In this document: positions 33,207 through 42,695 of the stretch, piece after piece
How positions within the stretch are numbered: the stretch's first letter is position 1
How the letters are laid out: each line of letters opens with the position of its first letter
Assembly: GCA_023269825.1 (NCBI GenBank)
Contig: JAGDWI010000001.1
Coordinates: forward strand, 306,492-370,491
Direction of reading: 5' to 3'
Length of the DNA stretch: 64,000 nt
Source: Desulfurococcaceae archaeon
GTDB lineage: Archaea > Thermoproteota > Thermoprotei_A > Sulfolobales > Desulfurococcaceae
Position numbers and translations under genes: made by a program
The notes under the pieces: generated by a model
Seen by the model: the letters and a program-made list of their open reading frames with translations, nothing else
Told to the model about the DNA's origin: nothing
Database searches by the model: none

Positions 33207-34298
33207 CTACCACCAGACTAATCCCTTATAGTTTACACCATGGAATAATCCCCGGAAATTCAATTTGTAACCGCAAACAGGGCAAGTGAAGTCTTCTTTA
33301 AGCCTCCACTTTGAAATAAAGAATCCTTTTCTCTCAACTACTAGTGTTCCGCACTTCGGGCAATAAGTGTTCTCCAATGGGTGACCCCAGACATTACCTA
33401 TGTAGACATGTTTTAACCCTTCATTCCTCGCTACCTTGGCTAGTTTTTCAAGTGTTTCAACTGGAGTTGGAGGTTTATCTTGGAGCATGTAATCAGGGTG
33501 AAATCTAAGCAAGTGGAATGGTGTTTCCTCGCCGAGGTTGTTTATAATCCAGGATGCAAGGTGCCTGATGTCCTCTATTCTATCACCTATTTCGGGGACA
33601 ACTAGGTTTGTGATCTCTATCCAGAAACCCGCTCTCCTCATCTCGAGAATACTTTCAAATATGGGTTCCGGGTCTGGTACACCCATGATTCTCCTATAAA
33701 ACTCCTTGTTTCCACCACCTTTAAAATCCACGGTGGCTGCGTCTATTAAACCCTGTAGTTCTCTAATCGCTTCAGGCGTCATGTAACCATTAGTCACAAT
33801 AGTGTTAAATAACCCGTTTTGCTTAGCTATTCTCGCGGTATCATACATGAACTCGAAGAATATAGTTGGTTCATTATAGGTATAGCTTATCCCCTGGCAA
33901 CCCGATCGTTTAGCCTGTTCAACAACGTCAACGGGTTCATATGGTTCGCCGAACACTTTACTCCACCTACTTTGACTTAAAACCCAGTTATCGCAGAATT
34001 TGCAGTAGAAGTTGCAGCCAGCTGTCGAAATAGAGAACACTGATGCTCCAGGATGAAAGTGCATTAAGGGCTTCTTTTCTATTGGGTCAGCGTTCGCAGC
34101 AGTCAATAACCCATATACAACGGTATATAATTTACCCTCGTGATTATACCTTACTCCACAAGCCCCAAAAGCACCTGGAACAATGATACACCTCCTATGA
34201 CATAAGTTGCATTTAACTCTGCCATCTCCAATGGGCTCCCATATTCTAGCTTGAGAAACACCTGGTCTATCCAGTTCGAATGATTTAAGTCTATACAT
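33207..34298 (-). CDS. amrS: AmmeMemoRadiSam-system radical SAM enzyme (AmrS-like)
   Basis: A 363-residue radical SAM enzyme. The cluster motif is seen as AGCNFYCKFCDNW (CxxxCxxC) near residue 93, with an upstream cysteine set CNLCHRRC and CGV. The C-terminus has CPKCG...CPVCG, a rubredoxin-like metal knuckle. The AmrS group partners with AMMECR1 and MEMO1-type proteins, whose genes are not in the window. The exact reaction is unknown. Confidence 0.86.
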   Translation of the reverse strand: MYRLKSFELDRPGVSQARIWEPIGDGRVKCNLCHRRCIIVPGAFGACGVRYNHEGKLYTVVYGLLTAANADPIEKKPLMHFHPGASVFSISTAGCNFYCKFCDNWVLSQSRWSKVFGEPYEPVDVVEQAKRSGCQGISYTYNEPTIFFEFMYDTARIAKQNGLFNTIVTNGYMTPEAIRELQGLIDAATVDFKGGGNKEFYRRIMGVPDPEPIFESILEMRRAGFWIEITNLVVPEIGDRIEDIRHLASWIINNLGEETPFHLLRFHPDYMLQDKPPTPVETLEKLAKVARNEGLKHVYIGNVWGHPLENTYCPKCGTLVVERKGFFISKWRLKEDFTCPVCGYKLNFRGLFHGVNYKGLVWW

Positions 34299-34355
34299 GC
34301 TTTAAACGCACCTCTCAATTATTTAACTAGTTTTAATCCAATATATCTCAAGGTG

Positions 34356-35270
34356 ATGGTTTTGTTGACTGTTATCGGTTACCCAGACTACTCGTTGACT
34401 AAAATTATAGTTGAGAAGCTTCAAGCCACTGAGGTAGGCGTTTACGATAAAGTGTTCCCAGATGGAGAATTCTACGTTAGACTCCTTGAACCAGAGAAGA
34501 TTACATCAAGTGTAGCCGTGGTCGTGTCTACATTGTACCCTGAGCAAGAAAAAAGACTACTGAAAACACTTCTCCTAGTGGATGCCGTGAAACGTAGTAA
34601 TCCGGCGAGAACAGTGGCCCTTATTCCATACCTCGCATACTCGAGGCAAGACAAGGTTTTTCTCAACGGTGAACCTGTTTCAGCCTGCCTAATTGTGAGA
34701 ATGTTGAGATCAGCGGGTGTTGATGTTTTATTAACCGTGGATGTACATAGTTTACGCGTGTTGGAGTGCTTCGATGGATCATCAATCAATGTAATGGTTT
34801 CAGATATACTGGTTAAACACGCTTTAAAGCACTCTAGTAACCCTGTTGTAATAGCACCTGATAAAGGAGCACTTGAACGAGCAAGCTTAGCGGCTAAACA
34901 GAATAACCTCGAGTATGATTACCTCATTAAGCAAAGAGACCGAGTGACAGGGGAAGTAAGATACATGCCTAGGGAAATAAACATCGAGGGGAGAGACGTA
35001 ATCATAGTGGATGATATAATTAGTACCGGTGGAACCATAGCTGAGTCATCTAAGATACTGTTAAGGAATGGGGCAAGGAGAATCATAGTTGCTGCAACAC
35101 ATGGGCTCCTAGTGGGAGAAGCAGTTAAGAAACTCGAGTCAGCGGGTGTATCGAAGATAATTCTCGCCGATACACTCGGCGTAAAGCATGATCATCACTT
35201 AATTGAGTACGCTGATATATCTAGTAAGCTAATTGAGGAATTAAATAAAATAGTGTTATCAGGGAAGTAA
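34356..35270 (+). CDS. prs: Ribose-phosphate pyrophosphokinase
   Basis: Makes PRPP from ribose 5-phosphate and ATP for nucleotide, histidine and cofactor synthesis. The roughly 300-residue sequence shows YLAYSRQDKVF near residue 93, the catalytic region KGALERA, and the PRPP-binding loop VIIVDDIISTGGTIAESS near residues 210-227. Length suits the archaeal class. A Shine-Dalgarno (AAGGTGAT) overlaps the first codons, so TTG at 34365 could be the real start. Divergent from amrS. Confidence 0.93.
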   Translation: MVLLTVIGYPDYSLTKIIVEKLQATEVGVYDKVFPDGEFYVRLLEPEKITSSVAVVVSTLYPEQEKRLLKTLLLVDAVKRSNPARTVALIPYLAYSRQDKVFLNGEPVSACLIVRMLRSAGVDVLLTVDVHSLRVLECFDGSSINVMVSDILVKHALKHSSNPVVIAPDKGALERASLAAKQNNLEYDYLIKQRDRVTGEVRYMPREINIEGRDVIIVDDIISTGGTIAESSKILLRNGARRIIVAATHGLLVGEAVKKLESAGVSKIILADTLGVKHDHHLIEYADISSKLIEELNKIVLSGK

Positions 35271-35301
35271 TTAAGTATTTGTATTCAAGGTAAATGAACA
35301 A

Positions 35302-36315
35302 ATGGATGAAGAAGAGAACTCTATTAGGAATAGTAAGTATCAATCATACTTTATTCTGCGTGGAAATAATGAGCACTTAGCTAGAGGCGAGCTCAAAGCA
35401 TTATTGGAAGTCTATGATCCCCATGCCTCGTTGAAATGTTACACGATGATATGCTTGTCGAAAACCAATGTAAGTGTTGCCGGTAGAATAATGAGGAGAG
35501 CTGGATTCATTAAGGAAGCAGGTGTTTTAATTGACGCATATAATGCGTATTCTCTCAGTGATGCTGAAGAAGCTGCATTAATGGTTGAAGATAAAACAGT
35601 ACATGTATCCAACTTGAAGTCAACAGTATCTGACTCAGCAATTAAGAGATTCCTCAGTAAAGCTAGTCTAAGACAGGGTTTTCGAGGAGCAAGGGAGTAT
35701 AGGTTAATATTCTCAGATGGTCTCGCTATTTTGGGGGAAAAAATGTACGTTAATGACTTAAAGAAGTTGATTGAGGATTCAATGAGTAAACCATTTAAAC
35801 GCAGTATTGCTCTAAAACCAGATGTTTCAAGAGTGTTGATCAATTTAACGAGAGCACGTGAAGGAGACACCATATTGGATCCTTTCGCGGGAACCGGTAG
35901 CATATTGATTGAAGCATGGCGTATGGACATATTCCCCCTTGGAGTGGATTTAGACTATGAGTTAACTAAGGGAATGGAGGAGAATCTAAGATACTTTAAG
36001 ACACCATCTATTGTTGTACTGGGGGATTCACGGTACCTGACTTTTAGAGAAGTTGAGCACGTGGCAACAGATCTACCGTACGGTAGAGGAGCTAGTACTC
36101 ACGGAGTCGAGATCAAGGGAGTATATGGTGATTTCATGGCTAATCTCTCAGAGTACTTGTCACCATCGGGTTACGCATGTTTCATGACTCCAATGTGGCT
36201 TGAAGAGTACGTTGATGAACTAATTAGTAGGCATGGGTTAAAGTTGACTGAGAGATATTATGACTACGTTCACGGATCGCTGACTAGAACTATAAACGTG
36301 GTGAGAAAAAGGTGA
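35302..36315 (+). CDS. THUMP/Trm11-type tRNA guanosine N2-methyltransferase
   Basis: A 337-residue methyltransferase of the archaeal TrmG10 (Trm11) family, which makes N2-(di)methylguanosine at tRNA position 10. The SAM site is DPFAGTGSILIEAW near residue 193 and the catalytic motif is DLPYGRG (NPPY-like) near residue 255. The N-terminal 130 residues are a likely THUMP-type region. The C-terminus overlaps the RNase Z start by four bases. Confidence 0.86.
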   Translation: MDEEENSIRNSKYQSYFILRGNNEHLARGELKALLEVYDPHASLKCYTMICLSKTNVSVAGRIMRRAGFIKEAGVLIDAYNAYSLSDAEEAALMVEDKTVHVSNLKSTVSDSAIKRFLSKASLRQGFRGAREYRLIFSDGLAILGEKMYVNDLKKLIEDSMSKPFKRSIALKPDVSRVLINLTRAREGDTILDPFAGTGSILIEAWRMDIFPLGVDLDYELTKGMEENLRYFKTPSIVVLGDSRYLTFREVEHVATDLPYGRGASTHGVEIKGVYGDFMANLSEYLSPSGYACFMTPMWLEEYVDELISRHGLKLTERYYDYVHGSLTRTINVVRKR

Positions 36316-37061
36316 ACGCCAGGATCTTTTTCCTAGGTACGGGTGCGGCGATGCCTATCACGCGGTCACTGCCCTGCATAGCGCTGAGAGTCGACTCAGA
36401 TATCTACCTACTAGACCCAGGTGAAGGGTGTCAAGCTAGAATGTTTAAGCAAGGTTTAAGTCCTATAAAAGTTAAAGCAGTGTTTGTCACGCATGCCCAC
36501 GGTGACCATTATTTTGGTTTACCTGGTTTACTGCAATCGATGACTCTCTCCAATAGAAAAGAGCAACTATTAGTGGCTGGCCCTCAGATGTTTATAGAAT
36601 CTCTATCTCAAATGCTTAAGTCGGGTTGGATTAAACTAGGTTTCAAACTGGAACTATCTATGATTACACCTGATTACAGGTACGTTGACTCGAAAATAGA
36701 GTTGAAAGCGTTCCCAGTTAATCACAGTATTGAATCATATGGTTTCCACATAACGATTGCGAAAAAAACATTGTGCTACACAGGTGACACGTCTCCATCA
36801 GATACCATTGTTGAAAACTGCAGGAACACGGATATATTGATCCACGAATCAACATTCACTAGTCAATACGAAAAAGAAGCTCATGAACAAAAGCACTCAA
36901 CTGCAGCTGATGCAGCTAAAGCAGCGTCTGCAGCAGGAGCAAAAATGCTTATTTTGTTCCACATTAGTGCAAGACATGGTGAGGAAGAAGTGTTCTTCGA
37001 TGCGTTCAGGTTCTTCAAGAACACAATAGTAGCGAGGGATGGAATGATAATTTGCTTATGA
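36312..37061 (+). CDS. rnz: Ribonuclease Z
   Basis: A 249-residue metallo-beta-lactamase endonuclease that trims tRNA 3' ends; necessary because this genome's tRNA does not encode CCA. It shows THAHGDHYFGLPGL near residue 61, CYTGDTSPSD with the metal aspartate near residue 157, and HSTAADAA near residue 196. It is shorter than the usual 300 or so, lacking a long exosite arm. GTG start overlapping the methyltransferase gene. Confidence 0.9.
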   Translation: MNARIFFLGTGAAMPITRSLPCIALRVDSDIYLLDPGEGCQARMFKQGLSPIKVKAVFVTHAHGDHYFGLPGLLQSMTLSNRKEQLLVAGPQMFIESLSQMLKSGWIKLGFKLELSMITPDYRYVDSKIELKAFPVNHSIESYGFHITIAKKTLCYTGDTSPSDTIVENCRNTDILIHESTFTSQYEKEAHEQKHSTAADAAKAASAAGAKMLILFHISARHGEEEVFFDAFRFFKNTIVARDGMIICL

Positions 37062-37124
37062 AACCATGTACTAGGCTCATTGAGGTGTTTTCATCATTTT
37101 TTGGGAACCCTGGATCACATGGGA

Positions 37125-37529
37125 TCATCGCTCCCCGCTGGTTAGATAATTTATTAACTCCTCTATATCCTCAGAGTTGCCGGATACTTCTACTTTTATT
37201 GGCCCTAATGGGGATTCTCTATCACTATCTATCAGCGAGATTTTGCCTGCGAACGCTGCTTGTTTATGTATTAGTATAGTTAGAGAAGAGTCCTCAATTC
37301 TCTTGTACAAGTAGGCTCTTACAGCTGGTTCTATCTGCTGTACTTTAATAGCTTTTCTCAACGGCTCTAAGCACTCTTTTCTATTACACTTCAATAGTAT
37401 AATTTTAAACCCTGTCGTTATCTCTTTTACTTCAAAGTTCTCAAGTATCACTATGGTTGATAGAGCTTTTTTCACTTTTTCAATGTCCTCTGTTGGTCGA
37501 ACCTCTGTCTCAACCAGTATTTCCACCAT
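37125..37529 (-). CDS. UPF0201 RNA-binding-like protein
   Basis: A 134-residue archaeal UPF0201 protein (VETEVRPTEDIEKVKKAL at the start; AAFAGKISLIDSDRESPLGPIKVEV later). The fold resembles ribosomal L5-like RNA-binding domains. The exact role is unknown. It overlaps the UPF0200 kinase gene by 20 bases and is probably co-transcribed with it, an arrangement common in archaea. Confidence 0.85.
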   Translation of the reverse strand: MVEILVETEVRPTEDIEKVKKALSTIVILENFEVKEITTGFKIILLKCNRKECLEPLRKAIKVQQIEPAVRAYLYKRIEDSSLTILIHKQAAFAGKISLIDSDRESPLGPIKVEVSGNSEDIEELINYLTSGER

Positions 37530-38082
37530 GTTCTCTCACCAGCCCTAATAGAATGTTCCTTGCTTTACTTAATGCTTCTTCAATTGTTCCCTCGTTTACA
37601 ACCATGTAATCAGCTAAAGCTATTACATCGCCTAACCCGAAGCTTAACTCAGTCAAATCTCTCCTAGCGAATTCTTCATATGATTCAGGGTCGCCTGGTC
37701 TTTTTCTTGCAAGAAGCCTCTTAAATCTTGCTCGAGGCGAAGCATGCACAGCTACTATAACAGTGTCTCCGTGTCTCCGGAATACTTCCACTTCTTTAAG
37801 GCTTCTAACGCCATCAACTACTACGATTTTCTCGTCACTATGTATTCTCTCAATTGTTTTCAACGCAATGATTTCGTCTCCTCGCTCTATTCTTAAAACC
37901 CTTGAAACATTAACCATTAAATCATGCGTTATTTGACCATACCTCTTTAATGTCTCCTCTCTAACTACATCTCCCATATTGTAGACAGATAACCCAAGTT
38001 CTCTAGCCACTTGAACTACTAAGCTCTTCCCGGAGCCAGGCATTCCAGCTATAAGTATAAATAACCGTTGCACACTAAACAC
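37510..38082 (-). CDS. UPF0200 P-loop kinase-like protein
   Basis: A 190-residue nucleoside-kinase-like protein with Walker A AGMPGSGKSLV near residue 12 and the motif DGVRSLKEVEVFRRHG near residue 92. It resembles dephospho-CoA or adenylate kinases and belongs to the archaeal UPF0200 group, whose substrate is not established. Its GINS-independent placement before UPF0201 is conserved in archaea. Confidence 0.82.
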   Translation of the reverse strand: MFSVQRLFILIAGMPGSGKSLVVQVARELGLSVYNMGDVVREETLKRYGQITHDLMVNVSRVLRIERGDEIIALKTIERIHSDEKIVVVDGVRSLKEVEVFRRHGDTVIVAVHASPRARFKRLLARKRPGDPESYEEFARRDLTELSFGLGDVIALADYMVVNEGTIEEALSKARNILLGLVREHGGNTG

Positions 38083-38235
38083 CTACTCCTCAAGTAGACG
38101 AAAATAGTTAACAACGTACTAATAAACCAATTGTGATGCTTCAAGTACGAAGAGTTAATTCACTTCAACATGCTTAACTCTCCGTTAGATCAATGGGTTA
38201 TAATATTCAAGTAGCAATTATTGTTTTAAGGGCAG

Positions 38236-39156
38236 ATGAGTATGGGTAAGTTAGTAATTTTACCTAAGGAGAAAGTTCAGTACGCCTTTGATCCAGGTAT
38301 TGAACCAGCCGCGTATGCGAAACCAGGTGACATCGTGGAATTTAACACCGTGGACGCTCTTGGTGGACAAATCAGAAGCGAAAAAGACTTAGTTACATCC
38401 ATAGATTTCAATAGAGTAAACCCTGCAACAGGCCCTCTCTACGTTGAAGGCGCTGAACCAGGAGACGCTCTATTAGTGAAAATACTGAGAATAGAGACGT
38501 CAAGCAAAGGATTCGTGGTAACCGCGCCCGGTGCAGGAGCCTTACCTCAAATAATTAGGGAAGCTAGAACAAGAACATGCTACGTAAAAGGAGACTACGT
38601 TGAATTCCTCGGTTTTAATATACCTGCATGGAGAATGATTGGAGTAATAGGCGTTGCATCGAGTGAAAAACCATCAACCGGTACCCCGGGTAGACATGGT
38701 GGTAACTTAGACACTAAGTTCATAACTGAAGGAGCCACTGTTTACCTCCCAGTATACTATCCCGGAGGGTTAATTGGTATTGGGGATCTCCACGCGGTCA
38801 TGGCTCATGGGGAAGTATGCGTAGCTGCCTGCGAAGTTGAAGGTAGAGTACTGGTTGAACTAAGTGTATTGAAAAACAGTGCACCAATATGGCCTATAGT
38901 CGAGTACGGGGACTCAAGCTACATCCTCGTCTCCATGGATACAATAGAAGATTCCTTTAGAGAAGCCGCGGATATCGCAGTTAAACTGCTAAGTAGAGCT
39001 CTAGGTGTTGACTGGGTGGATGCGTACATGTTAGCTAGTCTGACAGTTGACCTCGGTGTGAGTCAACTAGTTGATCCAAGGAAAACAGCATGGGTTAAGA
39101 TACCTAAGTACCTATTGGAGACGAGAAAAGTATTAGAAGCATTAGCATCGCTTTGA
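38236..39156 (+). CDS. Acetamidase/formamidase family protein
   Basis: A 306-residue member of the FmdA_AmdA family, which hydrolyses formamide or acetamide to ammonia and formate or acetate. Seen are NPATGPLYVEGAEPGDALLV near residues 70-89, GRHGGNLDTKF, YPGGLIGIGDLHAVMAHGE near residues 173-191, and the acidic/His residues usual to the family. In this organism released formate could feed the Fwd enzyme, but that is speculation. Start ATG 38236. Confidence 0.85.
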   Translation: MSMGKLVILPKEKVQYAFDPGIEPAAYAKPGDIVEFNTVDALGGQIRSEKDLVTSIDFNRVNPATGPLYVEGAEPGDALLVKILRIETSSKGFVVTAPGAGALPQIIREARTRTCYVKGDYVEFLGFNIPAWRMIGVIGVASSEKPSTGTPGRHGGNLDTKFITEGATVYLPVYYPGGLIGIGDLHAVMAHGEVCVAACEVEGRVLVELSVLKNSAPIWPIVEYGDSSYILVSMDTIEDSFREAADIAVKLLSRALGVDWVDAYMLASLTVDLGVSQLVDPRKTAWVKIPKYLLETRKVLEALASL

Positions 39157-39287
39157 ACAATTTAACCCTAAGATATCGTCTCTAACACTTATTCCCTCTC
39201 TTTTTCCAGGGGCTTAAATCCAAAGTAAAATATATAGCGTGATTTACTCTTAATATTCTTGAAGATTTGTTTAACGGTGTTCACTTG

Positions 39288-39854
39288 ATGAGCGAGTTAA
39301 TTAGGACATTTATCGCCGTGGAGATTGAGAATAGAGATGTTTTAAGGAAACTCATTGAAATAAGGGATCAACTCGTAGCAACAGGTGCCGATATTAAACC
39401 CGTTGAAGATGAGAACATTCACTTAACTATTAGATTCATTGGTGAAATCCCTGCAGGATTAGTTAAGACCCTATGCAACGAGATCAACGGAGTAAAATAC
39501 CAGGTGTTTCAGATGCACGTGAAAGGTGTCGGCGTGTTTCCAAATATTTCTAGGCCTAGAGTACTGTGGGCTGGTGTAGCGGAGGGAGCTGATAAACTCG
39601 TTGAATTAGCTAAAATAGTTGAGACCATAGTGAGAAGACTCGGTGTTCCACCTGAGAGAGAAGAGTTTGTTCCACATATAACGATTGCGAGAGTTAAGGG
39701 TTCGAGAAATATGGATAAATTAGTGAAATTAGTTATAAACCTCGCTGATATGGATTTCGGGTACTCTAATGTAACTGGAATACATGTCAAGAAGAGTGTC
39801 CTAACCCCAAGGGGGCCTGTTTACAGTAACTTGTGCAGTGTGATGCTACAGTAA
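39288..39854 (+). CDS. thpR: RNA 2',3'-cyclic phosphodiesterase (ThpR)
   Basis: A 188-residue 2H phosphoesterase opening 2',3'-cyclic phosphates, historically described as a tRNA ligase. The two HxT/S motifs are seen: HLTIRF near residue 45 and HITIAR near residue 130. ATG 39288 (MSELIRT) is preferred to the in-frame ATG at 39267. It is 20 bases before cca, so both may serve tRNA processing. Confidence 0.88.
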   Translation: MSELIRTFIAVEIENRDVLRKLIEIRDQLVATGADIKPVEDENIHLTIRFIGEIPAGLVKTLCNEINGVKYQVFQMHVKGVGVFPNISRPRVLWAGVAEGADKLVELAKIVETIVRRLGVPPEREEFVPHITIARVKGSRNMDKLVKLVINLADMDFGYSNVTGIHVKKSVLTPRGPVYSNLCSVMLQ

Positions 39855-39877
39855 AGGCTCTCCATTAGTGGTGAATG

Positions 39878-41287
39878 ATGAGTAAGCTGAGTGAGCTTGA
39901 ACAACGTGTTTTACTTAAAATAAAACCTAGGCCAGAGGAGTACTCTCTACTACTATCTACCTATGATAAAATAGCGAATGTTTTAAGGAAAACTCTAAGT
40001 ACTCACGGTATTGAAGCCGACATTACTTTGCAGGGAAGCATAGCGCATGATACCTGGTTATCCGGTGATAGAGACCTCGACATATTTGTTTTGTTTCCAA
40101 GTGATTGGAGTAGAGAAGACTTGGAGAAGAAAGGGTTCTCATTAATCCTTGAAGCTTCGAAAGAACTGGGATACTATGAGTTGAGGTACGCGGAGCACCC
40201 CTATGTTAGAGTCAAATTAGGAGGTGTTGAAGCAGACATAGTGCCTGGTTTAAAACTACTAGACCCTAGTTCCGCTAAAACAGCTGTTGATAGAACACCC
40301 TTCCACACAAGATATGTTAACAGCGTGTTAAACAGTGAATTGAGAGACCATGTTAGGTTATTGAAGAAATTCATGAAAACTATTGGTGTCTACGGCGCGG
40401 AAGTGAAAACAAGGGGATTTAGTGGGTACGCGGTTGAATTACTCGTTATTGCTCACAATGGTTTCAGAAATGTACTAGAAGCAGCATCAAAGTGGAAGCC
40501 ACCAGTATTTATTAATACTCTAGGGGAGAAGTTAACCAAGGATTTAATGAGAGAGCTCAGGTCAAAGTACCCTGATTCATGCGTGTACATGCCAGATCCG
40601 GTTGACCCATTGCGTAATGTAACTGCAAGCGTGAATCTAAGGAGCCTCTCATCTTTTATTATAGCCTCCAGGTGTTACTTAAAGAACCCTGACTCAGTGT
40701 TCTTCGAGGATAACTCGTTGGTTGATTCTTCGAGAATAATTGAATCAATACGTGATAGATGCATAATCTTCATCACGTATAAACTACGAGAAGATCTACC
40801 GCCCGATGTCATATGGGGTGAAGCTTTCAGAGTTTCATCAACTCTGGCTAAGATCCTTGATTTACTTGATTTAAGAGTGATTGATTATTCCGCGTGGACT
40901 AATGAGAGAAATATTGCTGTTATAGGTGTTGAACTAGATGAATGCTACTTAAACAAGTTCAAGCATTACAGAGGCCCGTGCATTGCTCACGAAGAAGAAA
41001 GATTAGTGAATTTTATGAGGAAGCACTTAGGTAAAGGATACGGGCCCTGGGTAACTCATAACGGTTGTCTCGACTCACTTGACAGGAGAACAACCACGGA
41101 TGTTGTGGAACTACTTAGATCCAGGTGGTTAGAGTTCACGGTTTCACCTCACTTTAAACTAGTTAAACCCTCAGTGGAGATAGCAAGCGTTGATGTAGTG
41201 GAGTGGCTTATATCAAGTGGTGCAGGTAAATGGTTAAGGGACTTTGTTTTGAAGACACCGGTTTGGATGGAGAAGTGCATTTCCTGA
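39878..41287 (+). CDS. cca: Archaeal CCA-adding tRNA nucleotidyltransferase
   Basis: A 469-residue class I CCA enzyme adding CCA to tRNA 3' ends. The catalytic region QGSIAHDTWLSGDRDLDIFVLF near residues 50-71 shows the GS-x-H/R-T motif and the DxD metal aspartates. The length is typical of archaea. Consistent with need: the tRNA here lacks an encoded CCA. The next gene starts just six bases after the stop. Confidence 0.92.
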   Translation: MSKLSELEQRVLLKIKPRPEEYSLLLSTYDKIANVLRKTLSTHGIEADITLQGSIAHDTWLSGDRDLDIFVLFPSDWSREDLEKKGFSLILEASKELGYYELRYAEHPYVRVKLGGVEADIVPGLKLLDPSSAKTAVDRTPFHTRYVNSVLNSELRDHVRLLKKFMKTIGVYGAEVKTRGFSGYAVELLVIAHNGFRNVLEAASKWKPPVFINTLGEKLTKDLMRELRSKYPDSCVYMPDPVDPLRNVTASVNLRSLSSFIIASRCYLKNPDSVFFEDNSLVDSSRIIESIRDRCIIFITYKLREDLPPDVIWGEAFRVSSTLAKILDLLDLRVIDYSAWTNERNIAVIGVELDECYLNKFKHYRGPCIAHEEERLVNFMRKHLGKGYGPWVTHNGCLDSLDRRTTTDVVELLRSRWLEFTVSPHFKLVKPSVEIASVDVVEWLISSGAGKWLRDFVLKTPVWMEKCIS

Positions 41288-41292
41288 AATCA

Positions 41293-42033
41293 ATGGATCC
41301 CTATATTACAAGAGTCCTCTGTTTCCCGAGGGATCAATGCAGCGATCTCCATGTTAAAACAAGCACTTTAATTAATGATGGATTCGTGTATCTACTTGAA
41401 ACAGGAGTAGACGTTCATGGTTTAAGACTACTTGGGAGAGGTTACACGGCCGTAGTTACCATAGCTTATCACTCTAAACTCGGATTGGGGTCCTTGAAAT
41501 TACTAAGAGTTGATAGTAGGAGAAGTAGTTTAATTAGGGAAGCAGAATTCATGAAGCAAGCTGAGCCAACTGGTTTACCTCCCAGAGTCTATCTTTACAG
41601 GGATTCATATGTGTTCTACGAGCTACTTCCACCTCATGAATGCAGGTCTTTTACAATTGTTCTAAATGAACTAGTGTCAAGTGGAAAAGTGAATGAATTA
41701 AAAGAACTGCTTCTAAGCACGCTTAAATCACTCCACCACTTGGACTGCCTCGGCATAGATCACAGTGAAATAAATAGACCAGGAGGCCACGTATTCTATT
41801 GTAATGGATTAATCAAAGTAATAGACTGGGAAAGTTCACGTTTATCCAGGAAACCAGTTAATTTAACATCTTTCATATCTTTTCTACTATACAGGTACAA
41901 GTACGCTAGTAAGCTGAGGGAACTCTTGAAGTTTGACTTAGATAAAGTCATTAAAGCTCTTCGCAGATACAAAACCAGTTATAGCTTAGATTCGTTTAAT
42001 GAGATAATTGAAACTATGTTTTCGCGGCTTTAA
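41293..42033 (+). CDS. RIO/Bud32-like predicted protein kinase
   Basis: A 246-residue small kinase-fold protein. The catalytic end shows LGIDHSEINRPGGHVFYCN (HxD-like loop, with the S/E pattern) followed by IKVIDWESS, the expected DFG-equivalent metal aspartate. The glycine-rich loop is weak (LLGRGYTAVV near residue 56). ATG 41293 is chosen because the upstream in-frame extension would lie inside cca. It may act on RNA-related proteins, given its neighbours. Target unknown. Confidence 0.7.
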   Translation: MDPYITRVLCFPRDQCSDLHVKTSTLINDGFVYLLETGVDVHGLRLLGRGYTAVVTIAYHSKLGLGSLKLLRVDSRRSSLIREAEFMKQAEPTGLPPRVYLYRDSYVFYELLPPHECRSFTIVLNELVSSGKVNELKELLLSTLKSLHHLDCLGIDHSEINRPGGHVFYCNGLIKVIDWESSRLSRKPVNLTSFISFLLYRYKYASKLRELLKFDLDKVIKALRRYKTSYSLDSFNEIIETMFSRL

Positions 42034-42277
42034 CCTCCACGGGTTCTAAGTGCCTGTATCGAATACTTGGGGTACTCGGCATCATGGTTCTTATCATGAT
42101 GTAGTCCTTGAAACTATTCCTCGGCAACTCTAGAACTCTCTTACATGAGGGGCATATATGGCCAACCAACTTAATTACTTCGAGGGGTGATGGAGCTCCA
42201 ATATAGCTTTGGCCAACTCCCTTAAACTCATATAGCACGTAGCCGCAGTGTCTACACCTATACCTAATAGGCATCAT
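42014..42277 (-). CDS. Small zinc-ribbon protein
   Basis: An 87-residue protein with C-x2-C near residue 9 (CRHCGY) and a second C-x2-C near residue 43 (CPSCKR). This is a single zinc ribbon, followed by a basic tail. Archaeal proteins of this size often bind RNA polymerase or RNA. Role unknown. Its 3' end overlaps the convergent kinase gene by 20 bases. Confidence 0.72.
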   Translation of the reverse strand: MMPIRYRCRHCGYVLYEFKGVGQSYIGAPSPLEVIKLVGHICPSCKRVLELPRNSFKDYIMIRTMMPSTPSIRYRHLEPVEVKAAKT

Positions 42278-42513
42278 TTAATCCCTCAAATCGATTCAAG
42301 GATTGATACACCTTAACACATAATACTAAAAGCTCGGCCGTATAACATATTAAAAAATCTATGTAAAAAGCCGCATAGAACCTTGAAAAGCGATATTTAG
42401 AAGTTTATTCATTTAAATTAAGAGTTATATCAATACTGCCTTTTAAAAGGAGAGAGGTGGCTAAAAGTATTACACCATGTGAATAGTTTTCAATTCGAAA
42501 AGCTTATTATTAC

Positions 42514-42520
42514 TTTTAAA
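42514..42520 (+). promoter_or_regulatory. TATA box of the tRNA-Pro gene
   Basis: TTTTAAA centred 30 bases upstream of the mature 5' end fits archaeal tRNA promoters with a very short leader. Confidence 0.5.
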
Positions 42521-42546
42521 CGCTTTACAAATAAATAGCCAAGAAG

Positions 42547-42651
42547 GGGGCCGTCGTCTAGCCTGGCTAGGATGCCGGCCTGGGGGGATATCCCCCGTAG
42601 CCAGGAATCCCGGAGCGCCGGTGGTCCCGGGTTCAAATCCCGGCGGCCCCA
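42547..42651 (+). tRNA. tRNA-Pro(GGG) with a ~30-base intron
   Basis: The cloverleaf is read by hand. Acceptor GGGGCCG pairs with CGGCCCC (42644-42650), with discriminator A at 42651. T-arm CCGGG-TTCAAAT-CCCGG lies at 42627-42643. Anticodon stem CCGGC (42575-42579) pairs with GCCGG (42617-42621). The anticodon is GGG at 42582-42584. An insert of about 30 bases (roughly 42586-42615) interrupts the loop near the canonical 37/38 position. It can pair CCC with the anticodon, as expected for a bulge-helix-bulge intron. The exact splice points were not proved. The 3' CCA is not encoded. Confidence 0.85.
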
Positions 42652-42695
42652 TTTATCGCGTAAGTTTTTTAAGCTTGTTTAATAATGGGTCGTGT

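Noticed and set aside
37052-37279. 75-codon rightward frame after RNase Z
   Set aside because: Mostly lies antisense to the well-supported UPF0201 gene and has no recognisable content.
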